Origin: Fulvimarina pelagi HTCC2506
GTDB lineage: Bacteria; Pseudomonadota; Alphaproteobacteria; Rhizobiales; Rhizobiaceae
Assembly: GCF_000153705.1 (NCBI RefSeq)
Contig: NZ_DS022272.1
Location: forward strand, 873,348 to 937,347
DNA: 64,000 bases
Reading direction: 5' to 3'
The notes below the pieces were generated by a model. That model did no database searches, had not been told where the DNA came from, and saw only the letters and a list, made by a program, of their open reading frames with translations. Each line of letters begins with the position of its first letter. The stretch's first letter is position 1. The translations under genes and the position numbers were made by a program. Of this stretch, positions 1 to 8,739 are shown one piece after another.

Positions 1-416
1 GGCAATACGCTTCCTGGGAACGGACGGCCACGAGTGCGGATGATCTGTGCGGCAGGGTTCGACCACAGTCGCTTTAACGACTTTGGCTGCCGTGCGCATG
101 ACGCCGGGCAGTTGCGTGATTCGTGATACGCCAGGCAGGTGTCGAGCGCTGCACCAACGCGTGTAAGACAAACGCCACCTCGAATGCGCTCGCGCAAAGC
201 AATGTAGACTGTCGGTCCTGTCGCGAGATCGGCGCCGCCGAACCCAAAGTGCCGTCTCACGACAGCGAATACAATTCGTTCAAAGTAGCCGGAAAAATGA
301 GTGGGGGCCTCGGTATAAGATCGTCGAGCTATCAGAAGCAATGCTTTGTGGTCAACTGTTTTAGATTTTGATTTCGATTCGATCAATCACTTGTCCGCTG
401 CGGTGATACACTTTCT
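1..416. other. Left-edge stretch with no supported gene
   Basis: No recognisable protein, RNA or repeat is seen. An 82-codon open frame at 123-371 on the plus strand has no family resemblance I can name, no convincing ribosome binding site, and ends just before the recombinase remnant. It may be decayed mobile-element DNA. Confidence 0.3.
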
Positions 417-707
417 CTAGCCCTCGATTAGGCCGAGGACGCTCACGTTAAAATCGATCAGTAAGATTGTGCGGCGGGCGATGATCTTCTGGCTTGCCTT
501 GCGAGTGTAGAGGTTAGCTTCATTAGCGTTCTCCCAACCGAAAAGAGCCTTCAGATCCTCTTCGTTGGCGCCGTTCTTGGCGGCGATTGCGGCGCCTGCC
601 TTCCTCAGGCGACGGGCCGAGCAATGGTTCAGGCCGGCTTCGTTGCACGACTTGCGAAAGCGTTGGCCGGGTCTCTTGATTGAGAACGGCTTTCCGTATT
701 CGCTCAA
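417..707 (-). pseudogene. Tyrosine recombinase (phage-type integrase), C-terminal remnant
   Basis: The 96-residue reading resembles the C-terminal catalytic part of a phage integrase. It has the segment CSARRLRKAGAAIAA, which fits the H-x-L-R-K box with the catalytic Arg kept and the His position replaced by Arg. It then has the ALFGW segment in the place of the L-G-H box, and LYTRKA with the nucleophilic Tyr. Full-length enzymes are 300-400 residues. Here the N-terminal DNA-binding part and first catalytic Arg are gone, and an in-frame TAG lies immediately upstream of the TTG at 707. The fragment is therefore a remnant, not a working integrase. It sits in a region that otherwise looks acquired, about 4 kb from a tRNA-Cys gene that could have been the insertion site. 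Confidence 0.7.
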
Positions 708-1001
708 CCGCTACGCCCGTCTTGCTCATGGTGGTGATGGATGCAGACCGAGAAGAGCGGCCGCTAAAGGCGCTCTCATCGAGACGATAGAGCTTCGCAA
801 ATTCCTACATGCGATCGACGGAGTTCTGACCTGATAGCTTGGCATCGAATACGTGGTCGGCGCGATCAACCCATCTGAATTTGGCACTCTTCTCGATCAA
901 GGCCGTATTAGCGAGGCGCAAGTCGCCGCAAGAGGCCGAAATATTCGCGTAACCTGCCCGACCGCTTGTCGAATCGCGTTGGCGTTCCTTATCCGTTCTC
1001 C
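708..1001. other. Gene-poor stretch, possible second recombinase-like debris
   Basis: No intact gene is seen. On the minus strand, in a different frame from the integrase remnant, a peptide around 650-810 reads FSGRSSRSASITTMSKTGVA. This loosely resembles the H-S-x-R region of another tyrosine recombinase. The match is weak and is recorded only as possible decayed mobile DNA. Confidence 0.2.
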
Positions 1002-1334
1002 ATGAGCTTGCCGCGCCACAACCGAGGACTGATGTTTAGCCGCCCCGGCCAGCTCGGCCACCTCGTGCGCCTGCGATGCAATTACTGCCGGACGGGATCG
1101 CTCTTTTTCCGCCTTGAGGACCTTGTCGTCCTCGCGGGCGACCGGGAAGTCGACCGGCTGCGGCGCCGGCTGATATACGAGGTTTGCGGCTGGAGAGACT
1201 ATGTCGAGATCGACACGCCGCCGCTGACGGGGCAGGAGCGGCAGAGCGTGATCGTCCGGCGGGCTGGTGCGGGTCTCGACGATCCGTCGCCCAATATGAC
1301 GCGAGGAACTGCTGTAGATCTCGGAATCCCTGCG
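1002..1334 (+). CDS. Zinc-ribbon-like small protein ORF, in frame with the SRAP gene
   Basis: About 111 codons from ATG 1002 run straight into the downstream SRAP reading frame without a stop. The peptide has a CNYC pair followed some 35 residues later by EVCGWRD, where only one Cys of a second pair remains. It then has a segment ([16 protein letters not shown]) like the tail of small zinc-ribbon proteins common in Rhizobiales. Such proteins are normally about 100 residues with their own stop, so this copy may have lost its stop codon or may form the N-terminus of a longer fusion. Function is unknown; a DNA- or RNA-binding role would be a guess. A TTG at 966 is an alternative start. Confidence 0.4.
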
Positions 1335-2000
1335 ATGTGCAATCTCTATTCCATCACCAAGGGCCAGGTGGCGATCCGGCAGTTCACCAGGGCGATGACT
1401 GATCGCACGGGCAACCTGCCGAGCCTGCCCGGCGTCTTTCCGGACATGGAAGCGCCGGTGATGCGAAACGGCGAGTACGGCGATCGCGAGCTGACGATGA
1501 TGCGCTGGGGCATGCCGTCGCCGAAGTTCGTGCTGAAGGGCCGCAAGACGGATCCCGGCGTCACGAACATTCGCAACACAAAGAGCCCGCACTGGCGGCG
1601 CTGGCTGTCGCCGGAACATCGCTGCGTCGTGCCGTTCACCTCGTTCAGCGAGTATGAAAGCGTTGACGGGAAGAAAGTGCCGGTCTGGTTCTCGCTCTCC
1701 GAGAAGCGCCCGCTTGCCGTCTTCGCGGGCATCTGGACGAACTGGACGAGCGTATGGAAGGTGAAGGAGGGTGAAGTGAACGCCGACCTCTACGGCTTCC
1801 TCACCTGCGATGCGAACGCCGAAGTCGGAGCGATCCACCCGAAGACGATGCCGGTGATCCTGACCGAGATGAACGAGATCGATACCTGGCTGCGGGCGCA
1901 ATGGGACGAGGCGAAGGAGTTGCAGCGGCCGCTGGCGGACGGGACGCTGCATGTGGTGGCGAAGGGCGCGAAGAAGGACGCCGAAGGTGATGGCGGCTAG
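1335..2000 (+). CDS. SOS response-associated peptidase family protein (SRAP/YedK, DUF159)
   Basis: SRAP proteins bind abasic sites in single-stranded DNA through a covalent thiazolidine link made by Cys2, shielding the lesion at stalled forks. The start at ATG 1335 is chosen because it places the essential Cys directly after Met (MCNLYS). Other expected features are present: the WGMPSP segment, [11 protein letters not shown] in the position of the usual N-A-R-x-E box, [11 protein letters not shown] with the catalytic Glu, and [11 protein letters not shown] with the active-site His. At 221 residues it is family-sized. It is in frame with a zinc-ribbon-like ORF upstream and lies in the accessory left region. 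SRAP genes are widespread and often carried on mobile DNA. Confidence 0.85.
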   Translation: MCNLYSITKGQVAIRQFTRAMTDRTGNLPSLPGVFPDMEAPVMRNGEYGDRELTMMRWGMPSPKFVLKGRKTDPGVTNIRNTKSPHWRRWLSPEHRCVVPFTSFSEYESVDGKKVPVWFSLSEKRPLAVFAGIWTNWTSVWKVKEGEVNADLYGFLTCDANAEVGAIHPKTMPVILTEMNEIDTWLRAQWDEAKELQRPLADGTLHVVAKGAKKDAEGDGG

Positions 2001-2397
2001 CGGCCATCCTCAGCACGGACCGGCTGAGTGAAGAACGCACCACGTACTTCGAGAGGGTCTCGCAGACGTCTCGATGGCATAGGCGGGGGATTAATCAAGC
2101 GCCCGAGGGCCGAGGTCAGTTTAGGTAGAAGGGCCTGTCTTCGATGAAACCTTCCATACCTACACGCTCGACCGTCTGATGGAACTCGGAAAAGGCGGTC
2201 ATATCGGTCGGGAATGCGTCGCCCGAAAGCATCGACCCATCTTCCTCTTTTTGCCTAGCCATCTCATCCCTAAAGTGAGCGCGTGGTCTGCAGAGGACAA
2301 CATGCTCCTACGGACTAGGCTGAGACTATCGCCGTGTGCCCTCAGAACGCCGAAATTCATATCGACAGGTTCAGTGGAATAGTGCCCATGGACGACC
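2001..2397. other. Intergenic stretch, nothing recognised
   Basis: This is about 400 bases between the SRAP gene and the acyltransferase gene. Short open frames on both strands (for example 2179-2382 plus) show no family features. It presumably holds the promoter of the acyltransferase gene, but no clear -35/-10 pair was picked out. Confidence 0.3.
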
Positions 2398-4386
2398 ATG
2401 CCCCCTGACACTTCTTATCGCGCCGACGTGGACGGCCTCCGCGCCCTGGCCGTTGTTCTTGTGATCCTGTTTCACATCCATACTCCCTGGGTGCAGGGCG
2501 GTTACATCGGAGTGGACGTTTTCTTCGTTATCTCGGGGTACGTGATCACACGGGGAACAGCACCTGCGATAACCGAGGGCAGATTCCGGCTGACGACCTT
2601 TTATCTCCGTCGCTGCCGTCGCCTGCTTCCGGCATTGATCCTCGTTCTCTGCGCAGCCTCTCCGGTTGCCTGGTATTTGCTGCATCCAACGGCTTTTGGA
2701 GATTTTTCCGGTAACGCGGCCGCCTCGCTACTGTTTGTTTCGAACATCTTATACAGCTTTACCGACCCTTACTTGGTCGACCAGAGCTGGCTTAATCCAC
2801 TCATTCATACATGGAGCCTCGGAGTAGAGGCGCAGTTTTATCTGGTCTTCCCCGTTATTCTTATGCTAACGTTGCGGAAGAGAAATCTCGCTGCGCTCCT
2901 AGCGATTTCCATTCTTTCATTGGTGTCTTTTGTGCTTGCTGTCGTTTTGACCGGCATCAGCAAAGAAGCTTCTTTCTATTTGCCTGTAACACGCTTCTGG
3001 GAGTTTGGCGTCGGCGCAATCCTGGCGTTGAGCGAACGATACCGCTCGCAGAAATATCAGGTGCTGCCATGGCTACTGCCTGCACTAAGCCTCTTGATAC
3101 TGCTTTCTTCTGCCAATCTCTTCACAGAAGCCACGTACCATCCAGGACCCATGACGCTGTTTCCAGTTGCAGCGACTGCGCTGCTCATCTGGGGCGGCCA
3201 TCGTCCAAATTTTGTGTCTCGTGCACTGTCACTCGCGCCGCTCGTGTCAATTGGTGGGGCATCTTATTCGATTTACCTGTGGCACCAACCAATACTTGCT
3301 TTCTTGCGCGACGCGCTGAACTCTGAGCCTTCGCTCCTTACTCTAGTATTGTGTTCGCCGGCTCTTCTGATCTTATCATACTTTAGTCTTCATTTCATTG
3401 AGAAGCCGATCAGAGAAGCGAGACAACCTGTCGGCGGCTTCGATCTTGGTCGCTGGGCAGCGCCTACACTGATAATGCTTGTGGCTTGCGGCTTGGGTAT
3501 GTGGACCCAATACTCTCGCCTCGCTTCAACCTCCTCGGCACTCCTTTATGAACCCAAACGTGGTATCGCCCAGATCAATGGAACACCCTGCCTCATTAAC
3601 GATCTCAACGACATCTGTATAATCGGTGATCAAGATGTGACACCCACCGTTGCTATCCTCGGCGACAGTCATGCACACACCCTAACCCAATCAATTCAGG
3701 AACGCCTTGCAGAAGAGCATGTCTCCGCGTTCGTATATATCTTGGCAGGGTGCCCTTTCATCGAGCAGGTGCGCCGGATTGGTTATCCAAGGGACTGCCC
3801 ACGATTCATTGAAGAAGTTCTAGACCGATTAGCCGACTCCACTGTTCAGTCGGTTATCATTTCAGACTACCGCTCAGCCTATATTAGCGGGATGAGTGAG
3901 GCCGCCGCCGTGCCGTCGGAGAGTCTGGCCGTCTATCCGCTGGAACCCGTCGATGGTCACCGTGCTCGTCTTGAGGCGGTCGATCGCCTGCAACGACAGA
4001 CAATCGATCGGTTGCTGGGTATGGGATTGAATGTCACACTCATTCTGCCGGTGCCGGATGCCCCTGGCCGTGTTCCAGCTGAAATTCGCAATCGATACTC
4101 CTCGAACTCATTGCCATATCGATATCCAGTCCAGAGCTACCTGACGAGAAGTTCGACAGTTTTGGCACTAGCTCAGGACTATGCGGAGAATCCGCAATTT
4201 CGAGCGATTTTCCCACACAAGGTGTTCTGTCGGGACGACGGATTTTGCGAAACGCACGGGCAAGATCAGGTTTACTATACAGACTCCAATCACTTGAGCG
4301 CAGAGGGTGCCGATTGGCTGATAGACGCTGCTGAGCGCGATCTACTTTGGTCGATGAATGGCGGCTCGAACTTCGTCGATCGCTAA
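2398..4386 (+). CDS. OafA/YrhL-type membrane acyltransferase with C-terminal SGNH domain
   Basis: The protein is 662 residues. Residues 1-370 form an acyltransferase-3 domain with about ten membrane segments: YRADVDGLRALAV at the start, the first-helix His (ILFHIH), GVDVFFVISGY, the RRCRRLLPA motif, and a final FIEKPIREA. Residues 400-660 form a periplasmic SGNH hydrolase-like domain with the nucleophile segment ILGDSHAHT and the D-x-x-H pair in YTDSNHLSAEG. Proteins of this architecture move acetyl groups across the inner membrane onto LPS O-antigen, peptidoglycan or exopolysaccharide; the substrate cannot be read here. Codon use is more AT-rich than in the core genes, and the gene lies between an integrase remnant and a tRNA gene, which suggests horizontal acquisition. 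Confidence 0.9.
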   Translation: MPPDTSYRADVDGLRALAVVLVILFHIHTPWVQGGYIGVDVFFVISGYVITRGTAPAITEGRFRLTTFYLRRCRRLLPALILVLCAASPVAWYLLHPTAFGDFSGNAAASLLFVSNILYSFTDPYLVDQSWLNPLIHTWSLGVEAQFYLVFPVILMLTLRKRNLAALLAISILSLVSFVLAVVLTGISKEASFYLPVTRFWEFGVGAILALSERYRSQKYQVLPWLLPALSLLILLSSANLFTEATYHPGPMTLFPVAATALLIWGGHRPNFVSRALSLAPLVSIGGASYSIYLWHQPILAFLRDALNSEPSLLTLVLCSPALLILSYFSLHFIEKPIREARQPVGGFDLGRWAAPTLIMLVACGLGMWTQYSRLASTSSALLYEPKRGIAQINGTPCLINDLNDICIIGDQDVTPTVAILGDSHAHTLTQSIQERLAEEHVSAFVYILAGCPFIEQVRRIGYPRDCPRFIEEVLDRLADSTVQSVIISDYRSAYISGMSEAAAVPSESLAVYPLEPVDGHRARLEAVDRLQRQTIDRLLGMGLNVTLILPVPDAPGRVPAEIRNRYSSNSLPYRYPVQSYLTRSSTVLALAQDYAENPQFRAIFPHKVFCRDDGFCETHGQDQVYYTDSNHLSAEGADWLIDAAERDLLWSMNGGSNFVDR

Positions 4387-4693
4387 CGGCGGTCAGAATT
4401 CGGAACGTCCGATCGTCGAAGAGGCGTTCGGATTTTAAGTTCATTGCGCAGACAATGTTTAGGTGGCATCCGCCTGCAACCGTTCAGAGCGATATCGGCA
4501 CCACTGACGGCGTTTCGGTGCGAGTTACCAAACCATCACAGCCCCACTTCAGTGAGACCCGCGCACGCTAATACACGAGCCGAAAGCGGCAGAAGATTTA
4601 GAGAACAGAAATGATACACCTTCGCGCGGCCGTGGCGTTCAGTATATCAAGTATCGTAAAACGCCTAGCAATATCAACAACCGGCATAGCGAA
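4387..4693. other. Intergenic stretch before tRNA-Cys, nothing recognised
   Basis: About 300 bases with no supported gene. It lies on the 3' side of the leftward tRNA-Cys gene, where an integrated element would abut. No second copy of the tRNA 3' end was noticed in the 4 kb to the left, so no attachment-site pair can be claimed. Confidence 0.3.
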
Positions 4694-4767
4694 TGGAGGC
4701 CTCGGCCGGAATCGAACCGGCGTGCAAGGATTTGCAGTCCTCTGCGTAACCACTCCGCCACGAGGCC
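4694..4767 (-). tRNA. tRNA-Cys (GCA anticodon)
   Basis: The reverse strand folds as a 74-nt tRNA. The acceptor stem is GGCCTCG paired with CGAGGCC, the discriminator is T, and CCA is encoded. The anticodon loop is CTGCAAA with anticodon GCA, and the T arm contains GGTTCGATTCC. The 3' end points left, towards the accessory region with the integrase remnant. Confidence 0.95.
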
Positions 4768-4863
4768 CCATGCGGCGTCTACCTACTGAGTCGAGCGGGG
4801 CAGCGCAAGGGGCGCGCCTATCGATTGGTGGTGATTGATTCTGCTTTTCGTCCTCTTGAAACA

Positions 4864-4892
4864 GGCGGATTGGGTTGGTGCGCCAATCCGCC
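4864..4892. repeat. Perfect 10-bp inverted repeat between tRNA-Cys and pcm
   Basis: GGCGGATTGG at 4864-4873 pairs perfectly with CCAATCCGCC at 4883-4892 around a 9-nt loop. There is no strong T-run on either side: AAAA follows on the plus strand and TGTTTC on the minus strand. It may be a terminator, an operator or an RNA hairpin in the pcm leader; the sequence does not decide. Confidence 0.5.
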
Positions 4893-5007
4893 AAAACGCG
4901 TGGCAAAAAATGCCGGCGACCCCCTATCTTGCGATGGCTTGGCCTCGATAATAAGGGATGTATTGAGCCGGTCGTCCGGCTCTGGCGGATAAAAGGATCG
5001 CGGTCTC

Positions 5008-5661
5008 ATGGATTTCAAGGACGCCCGGATCAAACTGGTCGATAACCAGATCAGAACGACGGATGTGACATCTCACGCGATCCTTAGTGCATTTCTGACC
5101 GTTCCGCGCGAAGAATTCGTTCCAGCCGGTAAGCGGCCGCTCGCCTATATCGATGAAGATATGCCTATCGGTAACGGCCGCTTTCTGATGGAAGCCTCGC
5201 CCCTTGCCAAGCTTCTCCAACTCGCATCGATCGACCGGGATGACGTTGTTCTCGACGTCGGCTGCGGCTCGGGCTACGGCGCAGCCATCCTGTCCTGTCT
5301 CGCAAGTGCTGTGGTCGCGCTGGAAGAAGATGAGGAACTCGCCGCAACAGCGACCGATATCCTCAACAGGCACGATTTCGTCACCTGCACGGTCGTCACG
5401 GGCCCACTTGCTGAGGGATATCCTGACGAGGCGCCCTACGACGTAATCCTGTTCGAGGGCTGCATCGAGACGCTGCCGCAGACCTTCCTCGATCAGCTCA
5501 AAAAGGGCGGACGCCTCGTCGCGGTGATCGGACGCGGCCTCTCGGCGCAAGCTCGGCTTTACGTCAAGGACGAAGAGGGGATCGTCTCCGACCGCTTCGG
5601 CTTCAACTGTGCGATCAAGCCATTGCCCGGGTTCTCTAAGAAGGCCGAGTTCGTCTTCTGA
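5008..5661 (+). CDS. Protein-L-isoaspartate O-methyltransferase family protein (copy 1)
   Basis: A 217-residue class I SAM-dependent methyltransferase of the PCMT family. Residues 80-92 carry the SAM-binding motif VVLDVGCGSGYGA, and an N-terminal segment (VDNQIRTTDV, then VPREEFVP) is typical of the version found next to tolC in Rhizobiales. The family repairs isoaspartyl residues in damaged proteins, but this branch lacks the classical G-Q-x-I-S-x-P substrate loop and may act on something else. A second family member lies at 29256-29900 beside surE. The gene reads towards tolC 190 bp downstream. ATG 5008 is the natural start. Confidence 0.88.
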   Translation: MDFKDARIKLVDNQIRTTDVTSHAILSAFLTVPREEFVPAGKRPLAYIDEDMPIGNGRFLMEASPLAKLLQLASIDRDDVVLDVGCGSGYGAAILSCLASAVVALEEDEELAATATDILNRHDFVTCTVVTGPLAEGYPDEAPYDVILFEGCIETLPQTFLDQLKKGGRLVAVIGRGLSAQARLYVKDEEGIVSDRFGFNCAIKPLPGFSKKAEFVF

Positions 5662-5850
5662 GCGACCCTAAACGCGCTGACGAAGGGCGTTGCACTTTTG
5701 CGCCGCTTCACGTCCGAATTTCGTTCCGGGCAATTCCGACACTTGATTATTCACTGTTCTGGGTGATGAGTTAGAGCCCGCATGCCGAGTACCGGGAGCG
5801 TTGATGTTCCGACCGGCGGATCCCGCGTCTTCGCGCGGTCCAAGACTGGA

Positions 5851-7404
5851 GTGAAGCAATTGCTCGCACGATCAATGTTGAGAGCGTTGGCGACAGCCGC
5901 CCTCATTCTTTCCGTCCCATCCATCGCGGATGCCGAGACGCTGCAGGGCGCGTTGGCGAAGGCCTACCAGAATAGCCAGGACCTCAATGCTTCGCGGGCA
6001 CAGCTCCGCGCAACCGATGAAAACGTCACCCAGGCTCGCGCAGGCATGCGTCCCTTCGTGACGGGCATCGGCAGTGCGTCCGCGAGCCGACTGAGCAACG
6101 ATCGCGATACGATTTCACGCAGCCGACAGCGTCTCAACAGCAATGGTACGACGCAGCGTTCGCGGCAATATCAAAAGAGCTTGGTCGACACGGAAACGGA
6201 AGTTCTGTCGACGACGGTCGGCATACAGCTCAACCAGACGCTCTTCGATGGCTTCCAGACGCCCAACAACGTCGAAGCTGCGAAGGCGCAGGTAAGGGCA
6301 GGGCAGCATAACCTCTCGAACATCGAGCAGAACACGCTGTTCGATGCGGCATCCACCTATATGAACGTACTGCGGGATCGGCAGATCGCATCGCTCCGGC
6401 AGCAGAATTTAAGCTTCCTGAGTGAACAGGTTCGCGCGGCGCGAGCGCGGTTCGAGGTCGGCGAGGGCACCCGCACCGATGTGAGCCAGGCCGAATCAGA
6501 GCAGGCACTCGCCACCGCGCTCCTGAACAGCGCGCTCGCACAGGTTGCGACGAGTGAAGCGAACTATTTCGACATCATCGGCGATGCGCCTACCGACTTA
6601 CAGCCTGCAAGTGTGCCGCGAGCGATACCGAACACAGTAACGAGTGCCTACGAGATCTCACAGCGAGAGCACCCGGCGATACGCGCAACGCTCGCATCCG
6701 TCGACGCGGCGGCTTTCCAGGTGAAATCTGCGGAAGGTGCGCTGCTGCCGACGGTCGAATTGCAGGCCTCGGTTCAGAACGATTTCTCGACCTCGAACAC
6801 GTCCCAGTTCTCGAACACCTTCACAGAGAGCCGTACCCTCAACGGGTTGCCTGGCGTGAGTACCAATACGCAGACGAGTTTTTCGGGCGTCGGCTCGCGC
6901 AGCAATGAGAATCAACTGAGCGCCACCATCGGTGCGCAGCTCACCGTCCCGATCTATCAGGGTGGAAGGGCCTCTTCGGTCGTCCGCCAGCAGAAGGAAG
7001 TGCTGGGTCAGAGGCGTATCGAGGTCGACGGCACGCGCGATCAGGTGCGGGCCGCGGTTGCTACGTCCTGGGCCGAGCTTCAGGCTGCGCGCGCCAATAT
7101 CGCTGGCTATTCCGCGCAGGTTCAGGCCGCACAGCTCGCGCTGAACGGCGTTATCGAAGAGCGGAACGTCGGTCAGCGGACCACTCTCGACGTACTGAAT
7201 GCCCAAGCGGACGTGATCACCGCCCGGATCCTGCTTGTCGGCTCGCAGCGCGACGAGGTCGTCGCGGGCTATGCATTGCTCTCGGCGATCGGTCGACTCT
7301 CCTCCGGCACGCTCGGCCTCGCCGGCAAGAGATACGATCCGAACGATCACTATGTCGAAGTCGAGGACAAGTGGTACGGCCTGCGTACGCCGGACGGCCG
7401 CTAG
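5851..7404 (+). CDS. tolC: TolC family outer membrane efflux channel
   Basis: TolC trimers form the outer-membrane tunnel for tripartite drug efflux and type I secretion. The mature part begins ETLQGALAKAYQ after a signal peptide (LRALATAALILSVPSIADA). Two internally similar OEP halves of coiled coil follow, with the expected FQTPNNVEAAKAQ and YQGGRASSVVRQQ segments at matching places. The frame is open from ATG 5782, but GTG 5851 or ATG 5875 gives a normal-length signal peptide; 5851 is chosen (517 residues). A low-complexity Ser/Thr/Asn loop near residues 305-355 is probably extracellular. No membrane-fusion or pump gene lies nearby, as is usual for the tolC next to pcm in Rhizobiales. Confidence 0.9.
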   Translation: MKQLLARSMLRALATAALILSVPSIADAETLQGALAKAYQNSQDLNASRAQLRATDENVTQARAGMRPFVTGIGSASASRLSNDRDTISRSRQRLNSNGTTQRSRQYQKSLVDTETEVLSTTVGIQLNQTLFDGFQTPNNVEAAKAQVRAGQHNLSNIEQNTLFDAASTYMNVLRDRQIASLRQQNLSFLSEQVRAARARFEVGEGTRTDVSQAESEQALATALLNSALAQVATSEANYFDIIGDAPTDLQPASVPRAIPNTVTSAYEISQREHPAIRATLASVDAAAFQVKSAEGALLPTVELQASVQNDFSTSNTSQFSNTFTESRTLNGLPGVSTNTQTSFSGVGSRSNENQLSATIGAQLTVPIYQGGRASSVVRQQKEVLGQRRIEVDGTRDQVRAAVATSWAELQAARANIAGYSAQVQAAQLALNGVIEERNVGQRTTLDVLNAQADVITARILLVGSQRDEVVAGYALLSAIGRLSSGTLGLAGKRYDPNDHYVEVEDKWYGLRTPDGR

Positions 7405-7567
7405 GGCGAACGCCCTCGATCGCGGCCCGGCGTCACCCGGCCGCGAAACCTCGGGAAAAACCTTAAAAATAACCTTCGTGGATTCACTTTCGGCCCATGC
7501 AGCCGTAGGTTTCGCACATGATTCGATCGCTATCCCTTGATGCGGTTGTCACGTGAGGAGCCAAGTG

Positions 7568-8605
7568 ATGGGGAACGCTCTACCGGTCCAGGAACCGACG
7601 ATGGACGAGATCCTTGCATCGATCCGCCGCATCATCGAAGGCCGCGACGATAGCGAGACCCCGACTCAAGATCACCAAGCGCCCATGCTTATGCCGATCC
7701 CGGACAGTGCCGAGACCGAAAGTCCAGCAGGGGAGGCGGCCAGTGATGCGCCGGAGGCCCTGGACGCGGTGCAGCCCGAGACCAAGCCGCGATCGAGCGC
7801 TTATGCGGCTTTGGAAGATGCTCAGCGCAACGGACCGATTGGCCTCAAAGCCGTCAATGACGAAGGCAAGACACCTTTCGCCGGCGCCAAGTCTTCGGAA
7901 GTCGAGCGTCAGGTCGCCTCGCAGATGGAAGAACTCGCGACGGTTTCCGTCGCGCGCATGCGCGCCGCTTCGCTGGAGGAGGCGGTCCGCGGTTTCCGCC
8001 AGCACGGTGCAGAAGCTGACGAAGTCAACGAAAGCGATGCCACCGGGGCAGAAGTAAACACGCAGGTATTCTCGGACGAGTTCGACGAGGCCGCCTTTGC
8101 GACGGAGCTGCTCGTGAATGCCGGGCTCATGGACGAGCCGGTCCTGCAGCCCGAGAGCGTCAGCTCTGCCGAAGCTGTGAAGCTGCGCCTGGCTTATCCT
8201 GAACGTCCTGCCGAGGGTGAACTGGAAGCTGAAAAGGCGCTTGAGACAGCCATCAGCGCGGCGACCGGTCGACCGAAAGAAACGGCGAGCGTGGAACAGT
8301 CGAGCGTCGAAGAGGACGGCCTCGATGAAGTGCTAGCCACGTCTTTAGAAACTACTGTCGAGGCGGCGACCCGCGGCGCCCTCGTTTCGTTGATTTCCGA
8401 TAATGCGGAGACGAAGGTCAGCGCATCGTTCTCGGAACTTGCCGCTGTACTGCGCGACGAGCAGGCCCAGCGCATGGATGCAACGGTGCGCGAGATGTTG
8501 CAGCCGATGCTGAGCGACTGGCTTGAAGACAATCTCCCGATAATTGTCGAGCGGCTGGTGCGCGAGGAGATCGAGCGCGTGGCGCGGGGCCCCAAACGGG
8601 CCTGA
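7568..8605 (+). CDS. popZ: PopZ-family polar organising protein (DUF2497)
   Basis: The 345-residue protein has the layout of PopZ: a short conserved N-terminal helix (PTMDEILASIRRIIEG, residues 10-25), a long acidic, disordered middle rich in Glu, Ala and Pro, and a conserved C-terminal helical block (MLQPMLSDWLEDNLPIIVER, near 310-330). PopZ forms a polar matrix that anchors the chromosome origin through ParB and recruits cell-cycle factors. The start at ATG 7568 is preferred over GTG 7553 because GGAG at 7557-7560 sits 7 nt before it. Its position between tolC and valS matches other Rhizobiales. Confidence 0.85.
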   Translation: MGNALPVQEPTMDEILASIRRIIEGRDDSETPTQDHQAPMLMPIPDSAETESPAGEAASDAPEALDAVQPETKPRSSAYAALEDAQRNGPIGLKAVNDEGKTPFAGAKSSEVERQVASQMEELATVSVARMRAASLEEAVRGFRQHGAEADEVNESDATGAEVNTQVFSDEFDEAAFATELLVNAGLMDEPVLQPESVSSAEAVKLRLAYPERPAEGELEAEKALETAISAATGRPKETASVEQSSVEEDGLDEVLATSLETTVEAATRGALVSLISDNAETKVSASFSELAAVLRDEQAQRMDATVREMLQPMLSDWLEDNLPIIVERLVREEIERVARGPKRA

Positions 8606-8633
8606 TCCGAAGCTGCGATTGAGAGACAAGCTT

Positions 8634-8664
8634 GAAGGGCGCGTCCGTGCTGGGCGCGCCCTTC
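8634..8664 (+). terminator. Strong GC hairpin after popZ
   Basis: GAAGGGCGCG at 8634-8643 pairs with CGCGCCCTTC at 8655-8664, with further pairs inside the loop. It lies 28 nt after the popZ stop. There is no T-run, so intrinsic termination may be weak. Confidence 0.45.
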
Positions 8665-8669
8665 GCGCG

Positions 8670-8697
8670 TTGACACTCAAGCGCGTTCGGTCATAAC
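8670..8697 (+). promoter_or_regulatory. Putative sigma-70 promoter of valS
   Basis: A perfect TTGACA at 8670-8675 is followed after 16 nt by CATAAC at 8692-8697, which matches the -10 consensus at four of six positions. Transcription would begin about 35 nt before the valS ATG. Confidence 0.5.
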
Positions 8698-8739
8698 CCG
8701 GCTGCAAACGCACTGAGACTGCGCGCGACTGGACATTTC

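Noticed and set aside
123..371. 82-codon ORF at the left edge
   Set aside because: No ribosome binding site, no family resemblance, and it lies in decayed accessory DNA.
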